Positions 14,573-20,497 of a stretch of 20,497 nt of DNA are shown here, in pieces (within the stretch, counting starts at the first letter, position 1; each line of letters opens with the position of its first letter). Source of the stretch: Oscillospiraceae bacterium (GTDB lineage Bacteria; Bacillota; Clostridia; Oscillospirales; CAG-272); contig SVRB01000013.1 of NCBI GenBank assembly GCA_015065045.1, forward strand, positions 1 through 20,497. Direction: 5' to 3'. The notes below the pieces were generated by a model. It was given only the letters and a program-made list of their open reading frames with translations. It made no database searches and was not told the DNA's origin. Position numbers and translations under genes: made by a program.

Positions 14573-15223
14573 TTGAAAAGGGAACTTAACAAGAAATTTT
14601 TTATTGCGCTATGCTTTATAATCGTATTTGTGTTGTGGACAATGGCTGTTTGCTTTATCGACGTTAAGCCTATAGGTCCGCAGACGTCAAATGTTGGTTT
14701 TGCTGAATTAAACGGTTATTTTCATAGACTTACAGGTGTCAATATAAGTCTGTACGTTATTACTGATTGGTTGAGTATTATACCGATTTGTTTTGTTGTT
14801 GGTTTTGCGTTGCTTGGACTGATTCAGTGGATAAAGAGGAGAAGTCTGAGTCGCGTTGATTACAGTCTGTTTGCTCTGGGTGGATTTTATATTGTGGTAA
14901 TGGCAGTATTTGTTTTGTTCGAGGTTATGGTTGTAAATTACAGACCGATATTGATAGAGGGAGTGCTTGAGGCATCGTATCCGTCGTCAACAACGATGCT
15001 CGTGATGTGTATAATGCCGACGTCTTTAATGCAGTTAAACGAGAGGATAAATAATAAAATATTGAAAAACTGTGTTTTGTGGAGCATTATCTTTTTTACG
15101 GCTTTTATGGTTCTTGCAAGACTGTTTTCTGGTGTGCATTGGTTGACTGATATTATAGGCGGAGTTTTGGTTAGTGCAGGGCTTGTAACGTTTTATTGTT
15201 TTGTCGTTAATTTGAAAAAGTGA
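14573..15223 (+). CDS. PAP2-family membrane protein with altered catalytic motifs
   Basis: 216 residues, about six membrane segments. The PAP2 signature is partly kept. Motif 3 is intact: A182-R183, H189 and D193 in ARLFSGVHWLTD. Motif 1 ends in R124-P125, but the usual Lys seven residues earlier is Glu117. Motif 2, normally PSGH, reads PSST (137-140), so the general-acid histidine is missing. PAP2 enzymes dephosphorylate lipid phosphates such as phosphatidate or undecaprenyl diphosphate; whether this one is active is unclear. The start is TTG, supported by AGGAAGG 8 bases upstream. It is followed by a terminator. The upstream hairpin suggests controlled translation. Confidence 0.82.
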   Translation: MKRELNKKFFIALCFIIVFVLWTMAVCFIDVKPIGPQTSNVGFAELNGYFHRLTGVNISLYVITDWLSIIPICFVVGFALLGLIQWIKRRSLSRVDYSLFALGGFYIVVMAVFVLFEVMVVNYRPILIEGVLEASYPSSTTMLVMCIMPTSLMQLNERINNKILKNCVLWSIIFFTAFMVLARLFSGVHWLTDIIGGVLVSAGLVTFYCFVVNLKK

Positions 15224-15230
15224 AAAAATT

Positions 15231-15254
15231 ATCCCCTCAGATGACTGAGGGGAT
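15231..15254. terminator. Bidirectional terminator between PAP2 and PASTA-propeller genes
   Basis: ATCCCCTCAG (15231-15240) pairs perfectly with CTGAGGGGAT (15245-15254) around ATGA. An A run (15223-15228) on the left and T-rich sequence on the right allow use from both strands; the convergent genes end at 15223 and 15262. Confidence 0.9.
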
Positions 15255-15261
15255 TTAGTTT

Positions 15262-16455
15262 TTATTCGACTTTTTCAGCAATAGTGCCTTCAATATTTAC
15301 TCGATAGAGTACGTCATTCATATGTTCATTTTGGAAATATATCCAATCGTCAATGACAATCAAATAGTTATTTGCGTGGTTTAGATAATCATATTCATAT
15401 ATAGTTGTTTTTTGGGTGCCATTAGGCTTCATTCGACCGAATTCTGATTTTGGAGAATTACTGTTTATGTTAGTGTATGCAAGGTAGTATACCCATCCGT
15501 CATAACCGTTAATTTGGATAAAACTGGTATAAATTGAATCGAAGTAAGAGTATATGCTTCCATCAAGCTTCAAACCCAGAACCTTAGTTGAGTTTGATAA
15601 TACAATTATGTTGTCAACTACGGCAATATCTGAAACGTTGAATCTGGAGGTAAACAAGGTGTTGTTTTCTCCGTCAACAGTGCATTTATAAACATATCTA
15701 TTGCTTGAGTTTATATAGTAGATATATCCGTCGTGTACAATAAACTCGCTGCATCTATCTTTTGTAAGTTGGACAATAGAACCGCCGTTAGTTTGCATTT
15801 TGTAAATCTGTCCGCCCGAGAATTCGCTTGAATAGTAGATCCAGTCTCCTTCGACATAAAGATTGTAGCTTGTAACAGAGCTGATTTTTGTTTTTCTGCT
15901 GCCGTCGGTTTTGATTTTATACATTCCTCCTGCTGCAGTGCCGTCGGTAAAGTATATCCATTCTCCGACAACGTTTATGGAAACGGCACAGGAATCGCAG
16001 ATACGCTGTAGCTCGCTCTTGTCTTTACGCATTCTGTAAATAGAATCCTTATTTCCGGCAAAATATATCCAGTCTCCCTGAGATGTTACAAAACCAAAAT
16101 GCAAAGCATTTGATGGAGTTGTGCCGGAAGTGTTGATTTCGCCTGCGCTTATTTTAGCATATATAATGGAATTTTTGTTGATTTGTTTGTTTGCTTCGAT
16201 TTCTTGTGAGATTACACAGCCTTCAGGTACGTTATTGTCGAACTGAGTTTCTGTTCTGAGTGTAAGTCCTACGTTTTTTAGAGCTTGTTCAGCGTTTTCT
16301 AAGGTCATACCTTCAATATTTGGCACTGTAACAAGATTTTGCTTTATAGCAGCGTTATTTTCGATGTTTTTGTAAATGACTATAGTAAGCAAGGATGTTA
16401 TGATGACCGCGACAGCTAATATAGCTATTAAGTATTTTTGTGCAAATTTTTTCAT
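15262..16455 (-). CDS. Membrane-anchored PASTA domain plus seven-bladed propeller (DUF5050-like)
   Basis: 397 residues from the ATG at 16455, chosen for AGGAG at 16464-16468, 8 bases upstream; an earlier ATG 16 codons upstream has none. Residues 8-28 are a membrane anchor with a short cytoplasmic tail. Residues 42-105 are one PASTA domain (TVPNIEGMTLENAEQAL, then VPEGCVISQEIEANKQI), a module known to bind muropeptides. Residues about 120-397 hold seven repeats of the type DWIYF-x-IYRM-x-DG, each about 35-40 residues, as in DUF5050 beta-propellers; repeat 5 is the most diverged. No kinase or transpeptidase domain is present, unlike classical PASTA proteins. It likely faces the outside. An ECF-type promoter matching that of the next operon lies upstream at 16532-16562. 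Confidence 0.85.
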   Translation of the reverse strand: MKKFAQKYLIAILAVAVIITSLLTIVIYKNIENNAAIKQNLVTVPNIEGMTLENAEQALKNVGLTLRTETQFDNNVPEGCVISQEIEANKQINKNSIIYAKISAGEINTSGTTPSNALHFGFVTSQGDWIYFAGNKDSIYRMRKDKSELQRICDSCAVSINVVGEWIYFTDGTAAGGMYKIKTDGSRKTKISSVTSYNLYVEGDWIYYSSEFSGGQIYKMQTNGGSIVQLTKDRCSEFIVHDGYIYYINSSNRYVYKCTVDGENNTLFTSRFNVSDIAVVDNIIVLSNSTKVLGLKLDGSIYSYFDSIYTSFIQINGYDGWVYYLAYTNINSNSPKSEFGRMKPNGTQKTTIYEYDYLNHANNYLIVIDDWIYFQNEHMNDVLYRVNIEGTIAEKVE

Positions 16456-16531
16456 GTCTTTTTCTCCTGAAAGTGTTATAATGATACATTTCAAAAAACA
16501 CATTAAAAATGTCGTTTTTTGCTTTTATATC

Positions 16532-16562
16532 TATTAGACGGATGAATTTTAAAAAACTCTCA
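16532..16562 (-). promoter_or_regulatory. ECF-sigma-type promoter of the PASTA-propeller gene
   Basis: Minus strand TGAGAG (16562-16557), 16-bp T-rich spacer, then CGTCTAATA (16540-16532). It matches the promoter at 17762-17792 in both boxes and in spacing. CGTC in the -10 region with a spacer near 16 is typical of extracytoplasmic-function sigma factors. The leader would be about 70 bases. Confidence 0.65.
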
Positions 16563-16618
16563 GTTATTTTAAATAAATTTTTATTTATTATATGTGTATA
16601 TCGTAACTTCTAAATGGA

Positions 16619-17218
16619 TTATTCCATTTTTGTTTTTGATATTATTTCTTGGTAGCATTCAGGCGCAGGATCGTGCTTCATATAGTATCCAACTCGGTCA
16701 ACGTAAATTACACTCAATCCCTCTTTTATTATAGTTCCATCCAAATATTCGATTTCTACAACTTGGGTGTTTATTCCTGAAGGCATTAAATTGACGTTTA
16801 TTTCTTCATCGATTGTAAATGAGCTTAGCCAGTTTGTTATTTCGTCCATATACTCGCTCGGTACGTCACTGCCTTTTCCGTTTCCGTGATATGCGTAGAA
16901 TGTGATACGGGCAATATTCTCTGTATTGAATACAGATTGGGGCTGTGATTCATTCGTTTCTGTTTGTTGAGGGGGATTGCTTGGCTGTTTATTTATAGGT
17001 TTTGCATTGTTAAAAATTTCAAACCCGAGGATTTTTACGGCTAAACCTTCTTGATATCCACTTTCCGAATTAGGATCAAGCCGATGAATATCCTGAATCT
17101 CATATAATACCGCTTTATATATAACTGTACCACCATCGTCTAAAAGGTGTGTTTTAGGGTAAAGAACAACAAGAAATATAATTATGCACAAAATACATAT
17201 AATTATTGTTTTTTTCAT
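16619..17218 (-). CDS. Membrane-anchored exported protein of unknown function
   Basis: 199 residues from the ATG at 17218. Residues 3-20 are a strongly hydrophobic N-terminal anchor or uncleaved signal. Residues 27-72 (DDGGTVIYKAVLYEI then GLAVKILGFEIFNN) resemble a segment I associate with clostridial hypothetical proteins, after which a Pro/Gln/Asn-rich linker (75-98) leads to a second domain with ITFYAYHGNGKGSDVP and VVEIEYLDGTIIKEGLSVIYVD. I do not know its function. The ATG is 1 base after the TGA of the upstream PH-like gene, so it is translationally coupled to it and probably forms a functional pair. GGGGC about 8 bases upstream is a modest ribosome binding site. An in-frame start 15 codons earlier would overlap the upstream gene. 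Confidence 0.75.
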   Translation of the reverse strand: MKKTIIICILCIIIFLVVLYPKTHLLDDGGTVIYKAVLYEIQDIHRLDPNSESGYQEGLAVKILGFEIFNNAKPINKQPSNPPQQTETNESQPQSVFNTENIARITFYAYHGNGKGSDVPSEYMDEITNWLSSFTIDEEINVNLMPSGINTQVVEIEYLDGTIIKEGLSVIYVDRVGYYMKHDPAPECYQEIISKTKME

Positions 17219-17219
17219 A

Positions 17220-17729
17220 TCATTTGCCCCTTTTAATCTCGTAAAGATAATCGAGGGTATCATCTTTTTCTAATTCGGGGTTACATTCTATAATTGTATT
17301 AAATAACGGATATAATTCACACTCGGCAAAGTTTTCAATGTGAGTGGTTGAGTTCGATACCAATGTAAGCGTTTTCTTTCCATAGTCTATTTTTAACATT
17401 CCGGTTTTTGTGTAGAACGTATTTCGTATTCTTGTTCCATATAAAGCCCTGATGTTTTTTAAATTATAAACTTTTTTCCCTTTTTTAATAGAGACTACTC
17501 CGTCTTCGATCCAATATGCGCCTTTACCGACAAATAATTCGCATTTTTGTGTGATTTTATCGCAAATCCGGCAGCAAATTAAATAAAATAAAAAAACTAT
17601 TAGAGTATTCAAAAACTTTGAGTTAAGTATGTTTGTCAGTTTATCGAATAAGGGTATAAAAGGAATTAATATAAGCACGTATAGTAACCTTGAAACAAAT
17701 CGTATGTAAGTAAATTCAGTCTTTTCCAT
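17220..17729 (-). CDS. Two-helix membrane protein with a PH-like domain
   Basis: 169 residues. Two hydrophobic segments at about 12-30 and 38-55 are followed by a soluble part of about 110 residues: YWIEDGVVSIKKGKKVYNLK, then IRALYGTRI and MLKIDYGKKTLTLVSN. The alternating strand pattern after two helices resembles the bacterial PH (YdbS/bPH2-like) proteins, but the match is by eye only. AAGGAA upstream of the ATG is the likely ribosome binding site. It is first in a two-gene unit with the exported protein downstream, transcribed from the ECF-type promoter at 17762-17792. The short leader (about 25 bases) agrees with that start. A role in the envelope is suggested by the promoter type; this is inference. 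Confidence 0.72.
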   Translation of the reverse strand: MEKTEFTYIRFVSRLLYVLILIPFIPLFDKLTNILNSKFLNTLIVFLFYLICCRICDKITQKCELFVGKGAYWIEDGVVSIKKGKKVYNLKNIRALYGTRIRNTFYTKTGMLKIDYGKKTLTLVSNSTTHIENFAECELYPLFNTIIECNPELEKDDTLDYLYEIKRGK

Positions 17730-17761
17730 AAGAAGTTCCTTTTTTTATTTGTGGTATCATT

Positions 17762-17792
17762 TATTAGACGTATAAATTTATAAAAACTCTCA
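17762..17792 (-). promoter_or_regulatory. ECF-sigma-type promoter of the PH-like/exported protein pair
   Basis: Minus strand TGAGAG (17792-17787), 16-bp spacer, then CGTCTAATA (17770-17762). The nine-base -10 block, the -35 block and the spacing are identical to the promoter at 16532-16562, with similar T-rich spacers. No sigma factor gene is in the window. Confidence 0.65.
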
Positions 17793-17849
17793 CTTATATT
17801 ACTTTTTTATGAATTTATAGTTGTCTTTTTTGTTCTGTGAAATTTAACT

Positions 17850-18503
17850 TTATTTATTGATCCAATTTTTACACCAGTTAAACAAGTTATCGGACATTTT
17901 ATTGAAATCAACAGTTCCGCCATTTTTCAATTCTAAAAATGTGTTAATAATTATTTTTTCATCAAGAGCAACAACGTTGAGCAATTCTTTTTGATGGCCA
18001 ATATATTTTCCTGTTTGTTTGAAATTAATTGCCTGTATCACAAAAGAGGCCGATTTATATAATCCTCTTAAAATATCTTCATTTTTTTCGTATAACATGT
18101 TATGCACACAGCCGTGATAGATATTGCATACTCCGATTTTGATTGCTCTATCAACAGCTTTTGTGTCAATCAGCCGGATCAGTTCATCAAGATTACCTTT
18201 TATCGGCTTTGTGTCATAATAGAATTGGAAAAGGTCAGAGGGTTCCCAATTCATAATTTCGTTTCTGCCCGAAAGGAATCCGCAAACTAACTCTCTGTGC
18301 GGAAGGGAATCTAACATTATATTATAGGTGTCTATATCCGAAGAATACAACTCATCAAGTATAACTACCATATCAATATCGCTATTATCTGTTGCTTCAT
18401 TTCGGCCGTAACTACCTTGTAAACCTACAAAATACACGCGCTTTGCAAATGTTTTGTTTAATGCTTTTAAAAATATGTCTATCCAATTAGTAATATCTAT
18501 CAT
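17850..18503 (-). CDS. Nucleotidyltransferase-domain protein
   Basis: 217 residues. The pol-beta-type nucleotidyltransferase signature is at residues 30-44: G30-S31, then D42-x-D44 in GSYGRNEATDNSDIDMVVIL. The two aspartates and the GS motif bind the metal and nucleotide. The C-terminal part (about 100-217) is helical with a GVCNIYHGCVHNMLYE stretch, and may be the substrate-binding half. Antibiotic-modifying adenylyltransferases (aminoglycoside, lincosamide) have this layout, but so do many uncharacterised proteins, and resistance must not be assumed. GAGGTGA about 7 bases upstream supports the ATG at 18503. It lies 32 bases after tag and is probably co-transcribed with it. Confidence 0.8.
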   Translation of the reverse strand: MIDITNWIDIFLKALNKTFAKRVYFVGLQGSYGRNEATDNSDIDMVVILDELYSSDIDTYNIMLDSLPHRELVCGFLSGRNEIMNWEPSDLFQFYYDTKPIKGNLDELIRLIDTKAVDRAIKIGVCNIYHGCVHNMLYEKNEDILRGLYKSASFVIQAINFKQTGKYIGHQKELLNVVALDEKIIINTFLELKNGGTVDFNKMSDNLFNWCKNWINK

Positions 18504-18535
18504 GTTCTGTCACCTCGTTAAAATCAATATATGGG

Positions 18536-19087
18536 TTAAATGTTTTTATATAAATAACACTCTTTATCGTGAGAATAGATCAATCCTATTGCTTGTAAAT
18601 ATGAATAGATAATCGTAGAACCAACGAATTTCATTCCTCTATCCTTTAAATCATTTGAGATTTTATCAGATAGATCATTTGTTGTTTTGTTTGTTTCGTA
18701 TATGATTTTATCACCCGCAAGGGTTTTTAAATAGTTGAAAAAAGAACCGTATTCGATGGTTATCTGTTTAAATATTTTGCTGTTGTTTATACTCGCGTTG
18801 ATTTTTAATTTGTTTCTGATAATTTGTTTGTTGTTCAATAATTCATTTATTTTTTTATCATCGTAAGCGCATACTTTTTCTAAATCAAAATTGTCGTATG
18901 CTATTCTGAAACTTTCTCTTTTGTTTAGAACACATTCCCAGGATAGTCCCGCTTGAAAGGACTCCAATATCAACATTTCATATAGATATTTATCATCAAA
19001 ACAACCTTTGCACCATTCGTTGTCGTGATATTCAACATATATAGGATTGTTAATATTGCACCAAGCGCATCTTTTTTTATTAACCAT
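18536..19087 (-). CDS. tag: DNA-3-methyladenine glycosylase I
   Basis: 183 residues, the normal length for Tag, which removes 3-methyladenine from alkylated DNA and starts base-excision repair in the cytoplasm. The zinc ligands known from the E. coli enzyme are all in place: C7, H21, H173 and C177. YHDNEW (20-25), the catalytic-site glutamate E42 and LSW (48-50) are conserved, as is GMKFVGSTIIYSYLQAIGLI near the C-terminus. One residue is inserted between C7 and H21 compared with E. coli. The ribosome binding site is weak (AAGGTTG). A good promoter lies at 19123-19151; the nucleotidyltransferase gene follows. Confidence 0.93.
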   Translation of the reverse strand: MVNKKRCAWCNINNPIYVEYHDNEWCKGCFDDKYLYEMLILESFQAGLSWECVLNKRESFRIAYDNFDLEKVCAYDDKKINELLNNKQIIRNKLKINASINNSKIFKQITIEYGSFFNYLKTLAGDKIIYETNKTTNDLSDKISNDLKDRGMKFVGSTIIYSYLQAIGLIYSHDKECYLYKNI

Positions 19088-19122
19088 GATTATTCAACCT
19101 TAGATCAAAGTTTCTTTCCTTG

Positions 19123-19151
19123 ATTATAACATACATTTATAAATTCATCAA
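19123..19151 (-). promoter_or_regulatory. Promoter of tag
   Basis: Minus strand TTGATG (19151-19146), 17-bp spacer, TATAAT (19128-19123). It sits directly beyond the terminator at 19165-19187 and resembles, in sequence and placement, the promoter after ppdK at 19960-19987. Confidence 0.75.
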
Positions 19152-19243
19152 TAGATATAAAAATCCCCGCCTAGAAAATCAGCGGGGAAATGTTGTTTTA
19201 TAATTCAGTTGTGAATTATTGTTTGTCTTTGATATCAGCCTGT
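19143..19243 (-). repeat. Diverged copy of the ppdK 3' end, terminator and next promoter region
   Basis: Aligns with 19983-20081. The block 19193-19242 matches 20031-20080 at 45 of 50 positions without gaps (offset 838). Beyond it the terminator stems differ in sequence but keep pairing, and the promoter side matches with small gaps. Confidence 0.8.
19165..19187 (-). terminator. Terminator downstream of the LRR-like gene
   Basis: CCCCGC (19165-19170) pairs with GCGGGG (19182-19187). On the minus strand it is followed by a TTTTT run (19163-19159 region). It is the counterpart of the ppdK terminator with a different stem. Confidence 0.85.
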
Positions 19244-19255
19244 GGTACAATACGC
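19216..19255 (-). pseudogene. Relic of a ppdK C-terminus
   Basis: Read on the minus strand, the last codons give R-I-V-P-QADIKDKQ and a TAA at 19218-19216, against R-L-S-A-A-QAAIKDEQ and TAA in the intact ppdK. Only about a dozen codons are recognisable; upstream the sequence becomes unrelated just beyond the end of the LRR-like gene. Confidence 0.7.
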
Positions 19256-19276
19256 AAAAGAGGGAATTGTTTGATT

Positions 19277-19879
19277 TTAATATGTAAAATTTCTTTTTCT
19301 ATCACATTGATATTTGAACTCGTCCAAATAATTAAATTCTTCTGGTATAAAGCTTTTATCTTCTGTATTAAATTCAATAAATAATCGTTTTAATTTTTTG
19401 CATTTTTTCAATGGAGTGATTGATTTCACACAATACTTATTGAACGTTGTGCTAAACAAGAGCAATTCTTCGAGATTTGGAGCATACTGCATTTGTTCAA
19501 GATTATAAATCATTTTTTTGGAATCGGAAATCATAATTCCTCGCAAACTTTCGTTTTCGCTCATATCCCACAAAGATTTGCTTCGAAAATTATAAAACAA
19601 CAAATACTTTACTTTTTTTAATTTAGACAACGCCGACAAGTCTTTAACCTTTGTGTTATGAAAAAAGTAAATAGATTCAAAATTATCACCATAGTTAGTA
19701 ATAAAATAATCAAATTCTTGCTGTTCCATTTCTTTAACATGAACAGCTGATACGCCTATGTGATTTTTCATTTTTTCATCAATATCTGATGCTGAAAAAG
19801 AGGTGTTATCTGAAAAAGAAATAATTTGATTAGGTTCATATCTCATCCCAGAATATTTATGTAATTCAAACTTGCTCAT
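19277..19879 (-). CDS. Leucine-rich-repeat-like protein
   Basis: 200 residues from the ATG at 19879, chosen for GAGGA at 19886-19890, 6 bases upstream; an in-frame start 10 codons earlier has no such site. After about 85 residues of unrecognised sequence with no signal peptide, about four LRR-like units follow with the LxxLxxLKxLxxL pattern: LSALSKLKKVKYLLFY, LEQMQYAPNLEELLLFS, and ITPLKKCKKLKRLFIEF. Such proteins are usually interaction modules; no partner can be named. It is more AT-rich than ppdK and lies between two copies of the ppdK 3' end, which suggests it was inserted there. It has its own promoter (19960-19987) and terminator, so it is a single-gene unit. Confidence 0.75.
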   Translation of the reverse strand: MSKFELHKYSGMRYEPNQIISFSDNTSFSASDIDEKMKNHIGVSAVHVKEMEQQEFDYFITNYGDNFESIYFFHNTKVKDLSALSKLKKVKYLLFYNFRSKSLWDMSENESLRGIMISDSKKMIYNLEQMQYAPNLEELLLFSTTFNKYCVKSITPLKKCKKLKRLFIEFNTEDKSFIPEEFNYLDEFKYQCDRKRNFTY

Positions 19880-19959
19880 TTTTATTCCTCGCTTCAAACA
19901 TAGATTCACATACAGATGAAGTGTAATCAGGGTGGTGGTAAAATTAATTTTGTATTTTT

Positions 19960-19987
19960 ATTATATCATTTTGTTATTACAGTTCAA
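19960..19987 (-). promoter_or_regulatory. Promoter of the LRR-like gene
   Basis: Minus strand TTGAAC (19987-19982), 16-bp spacer, TATAAT (19965-19960). It gives a leader of about 75 bases before the ATG at 19879. Confidence 0.7.
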
Positions 19988-20081
19988 TAGAATATACAAA
20001 AATCCCCTTGGAGAAATCCAAGGGGATAACTTGTTTTATAATTCAGTTATGAATTACTGTTCGTCTTTGATTGCAGCCTGA
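19983..20081 (-). repeat. ppdK 3' end, terminator and promoter region (intact copy)
   Basis: The partner of the repeat at 19143-19243. It holds the true last codons of ppdK, its stop, terminator and the -35 region of the following promoter. The two copies are in the same orientation about 838 bases apart and enclose the LRR-like gene. Confidence 0.8.
20002..20027 (-). terminator. Terminator of ppdK
   Basis: ATCCCCTTGG (20002-20011) pairs perfectly with CCAAGGGGAT (20018-20027) around AGAAAT, followed on the minus strand by TTTTT (20002-19998). Confidence 0.92.
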
Positions 20082-20497
20082 GCAGCAGAGAGACGAGCGA
20101 TCGGCACACGGAAGGGTGAGCAAGATACATAGTTGAGGCCAATCTTGTGGCAGAATTCAACAGATGTGGGGTCACCACCGTGTTCACCACAGATACCAAG
20201 CTTGATGTCAGCGCGAGAAGCTCTACCGAGTTCTGCAGACATCTTAACGAGCTTACCAACACCGTTCTGGTCGAGACGAGCGAAGGGATCGTTTTCGAAG
20301 ATCTTTGTATCGTAGTAAGAGGGGAGGAACTTACCAGCGTCATCACGGCTGAAGCCGAATGTCATCTGTGTAAGGTCGTTTGTACCAAAGCTAAAGAATT
20401 CAGCTTCCTTAGCGATTTCGTCTGCTGTAAGAGCAGCTCTGGGGATTTCGATCATTGTACCAACCTTGTAGTCGAGTTCAACGCCTGCAGCTGCGAT
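20054..20497 (-). CDS. ppdK: Pyruvate, phosphate dikinase, C-terminal part (partial)
   Basis: The gene runs in from the right edge; 147 residues and the stop are visible of an enzyme of about 870-890 residues. The enzyme interconverts pyruvate, ATP and phosphate with phosphoenolpyruvate, AMP and diphosphate, and works in glycolysis or gluconeogenesis of many anaerobes. The visible part belongs to the PEP/pyruvate-binding barrel: VGTMIEIPRAAL, EFFSFGTNDLTQMTFGFSRD and GICGEHGGDP, which holds the catalytic cysteine, then the end SCSPFRVPIARLSAAQAAIK. The reading frame is open up to the edge, so internal methionines are not starts. A strong terminator follows. A relic of the same 3' end is found at 19216-19255. 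Confidence 0.96.
   Translation of the reverse strand: MAAAGVELDYKVGTMIEIPRAALTADEIAKEAEFFSFGTNDLTQMTFGFSRDDAGKFLPSYYDTKIFENDPFARLDQNGVGKLVKMSAELGRASRADIKLGICGEHGGDPTSVEFCHKIGLNYVSCSPFRVPIARLSAAQAAIKDEQ

Noticed and set aside
14675..14695. GPQTS in the PAP2 protein as a sortase-like motif
   Set aside because: It is near the N-terminus between membrane segments, without the terminal helix and basic tail of a sorting signal.
16498..16520. Small hairpin with a T run in the leader of the PASTA-propeller gene, considered as an attenuator
   Set aside because: Only four to five good pairs (ACAT/ATGT) with a mismatch next to them; too weak to call.
17850..18503. Calling the nucleotidyltransferase an antibiotic-resistance gene
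   Set aside because: Only the generic GS...DxD fold motif is visible; no feature specific to a known resistance family was recognised.
1..20497. CRISPR arrays, tRNA or rRNA genes, insertion sequences, prophage genes
   Set aside because: No regularly spaced repeats, tRNA-like cloverleaf, rRNA sequence, transposase or phage protein motifs were seen on either strand.

Overview
The window looks like chromosomal DNA of a low-GC anaerobic Firmicute in the class Clostridia, probably a gut-type lineage. The grounds are AT-rich DNA, strong AGGAGG-type ribosome binding sites, pyruvate phosphate dikinase, a Spy0128/DUF11 wall-anchored protein with an SPQTG sorting signal, and an AgrC/AgrA-like two-component system. 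No rRNA, tRNA, CRISPR array or insertion sequence was seen. No gene-free stretch exceeds 300 bases.

Layout. 1-170: end of rpsI and its terminator. 177-3003: a LUD-domain gene with an azlC/azlD amino-acid exporter pair (+), meeting a second, different azlC/azlD pair (-) at a terminator. 3062-4682: a small membrane protein (-) and a CAP-domain lipoprotein (+). 4694-11597: a 2153-residue surface protein (von Willebrand A domain, five pilin-type isopeptide domains, three DUF11 repeats, sortase signal), preceded in the same transcript by an unrecognised 124-residue protein. 11660-15223: a divergent LytTR response regulator / histidine kinase pair, a membrane-bound XRE regulator and a PAP2-family membrane protein. 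15231-20497, all on -: ppdK (partial), a leucine-rich-repeat-like gene, tag, a nucleotidyltransferase, a PH-like/membrane gene pair, and a PASTA plus seven-bladed propeller protein.

How the parts may work together. A pair of identical 10-bp direct repeats 21 bp apart lies between the two-component genes and the surface-protein operon. It has the geometry of a LytTR-regulator site and sits upstream of a promoter with a poor -35, so the AgrC/AgrA-like pair probably controls the surface protein. The PASTA-propeller gene and the PH-like pair share a matching promoter (TGAGAG, 16 bp, CGTCTAATA) of the ECF sigma type and are probably one small envelope regulon driven by a sigma factor encoded elsewhere.

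The most unusual structures are these two regulatory elements, a duplicated ppdK 3' end with its terminator and next promoter on both sides of the LRR-like gene, and a long hairpin that covers the ribosome binding site of the PAP2 gene. All functional assignments come from reading motifs by eye; no database search was run.
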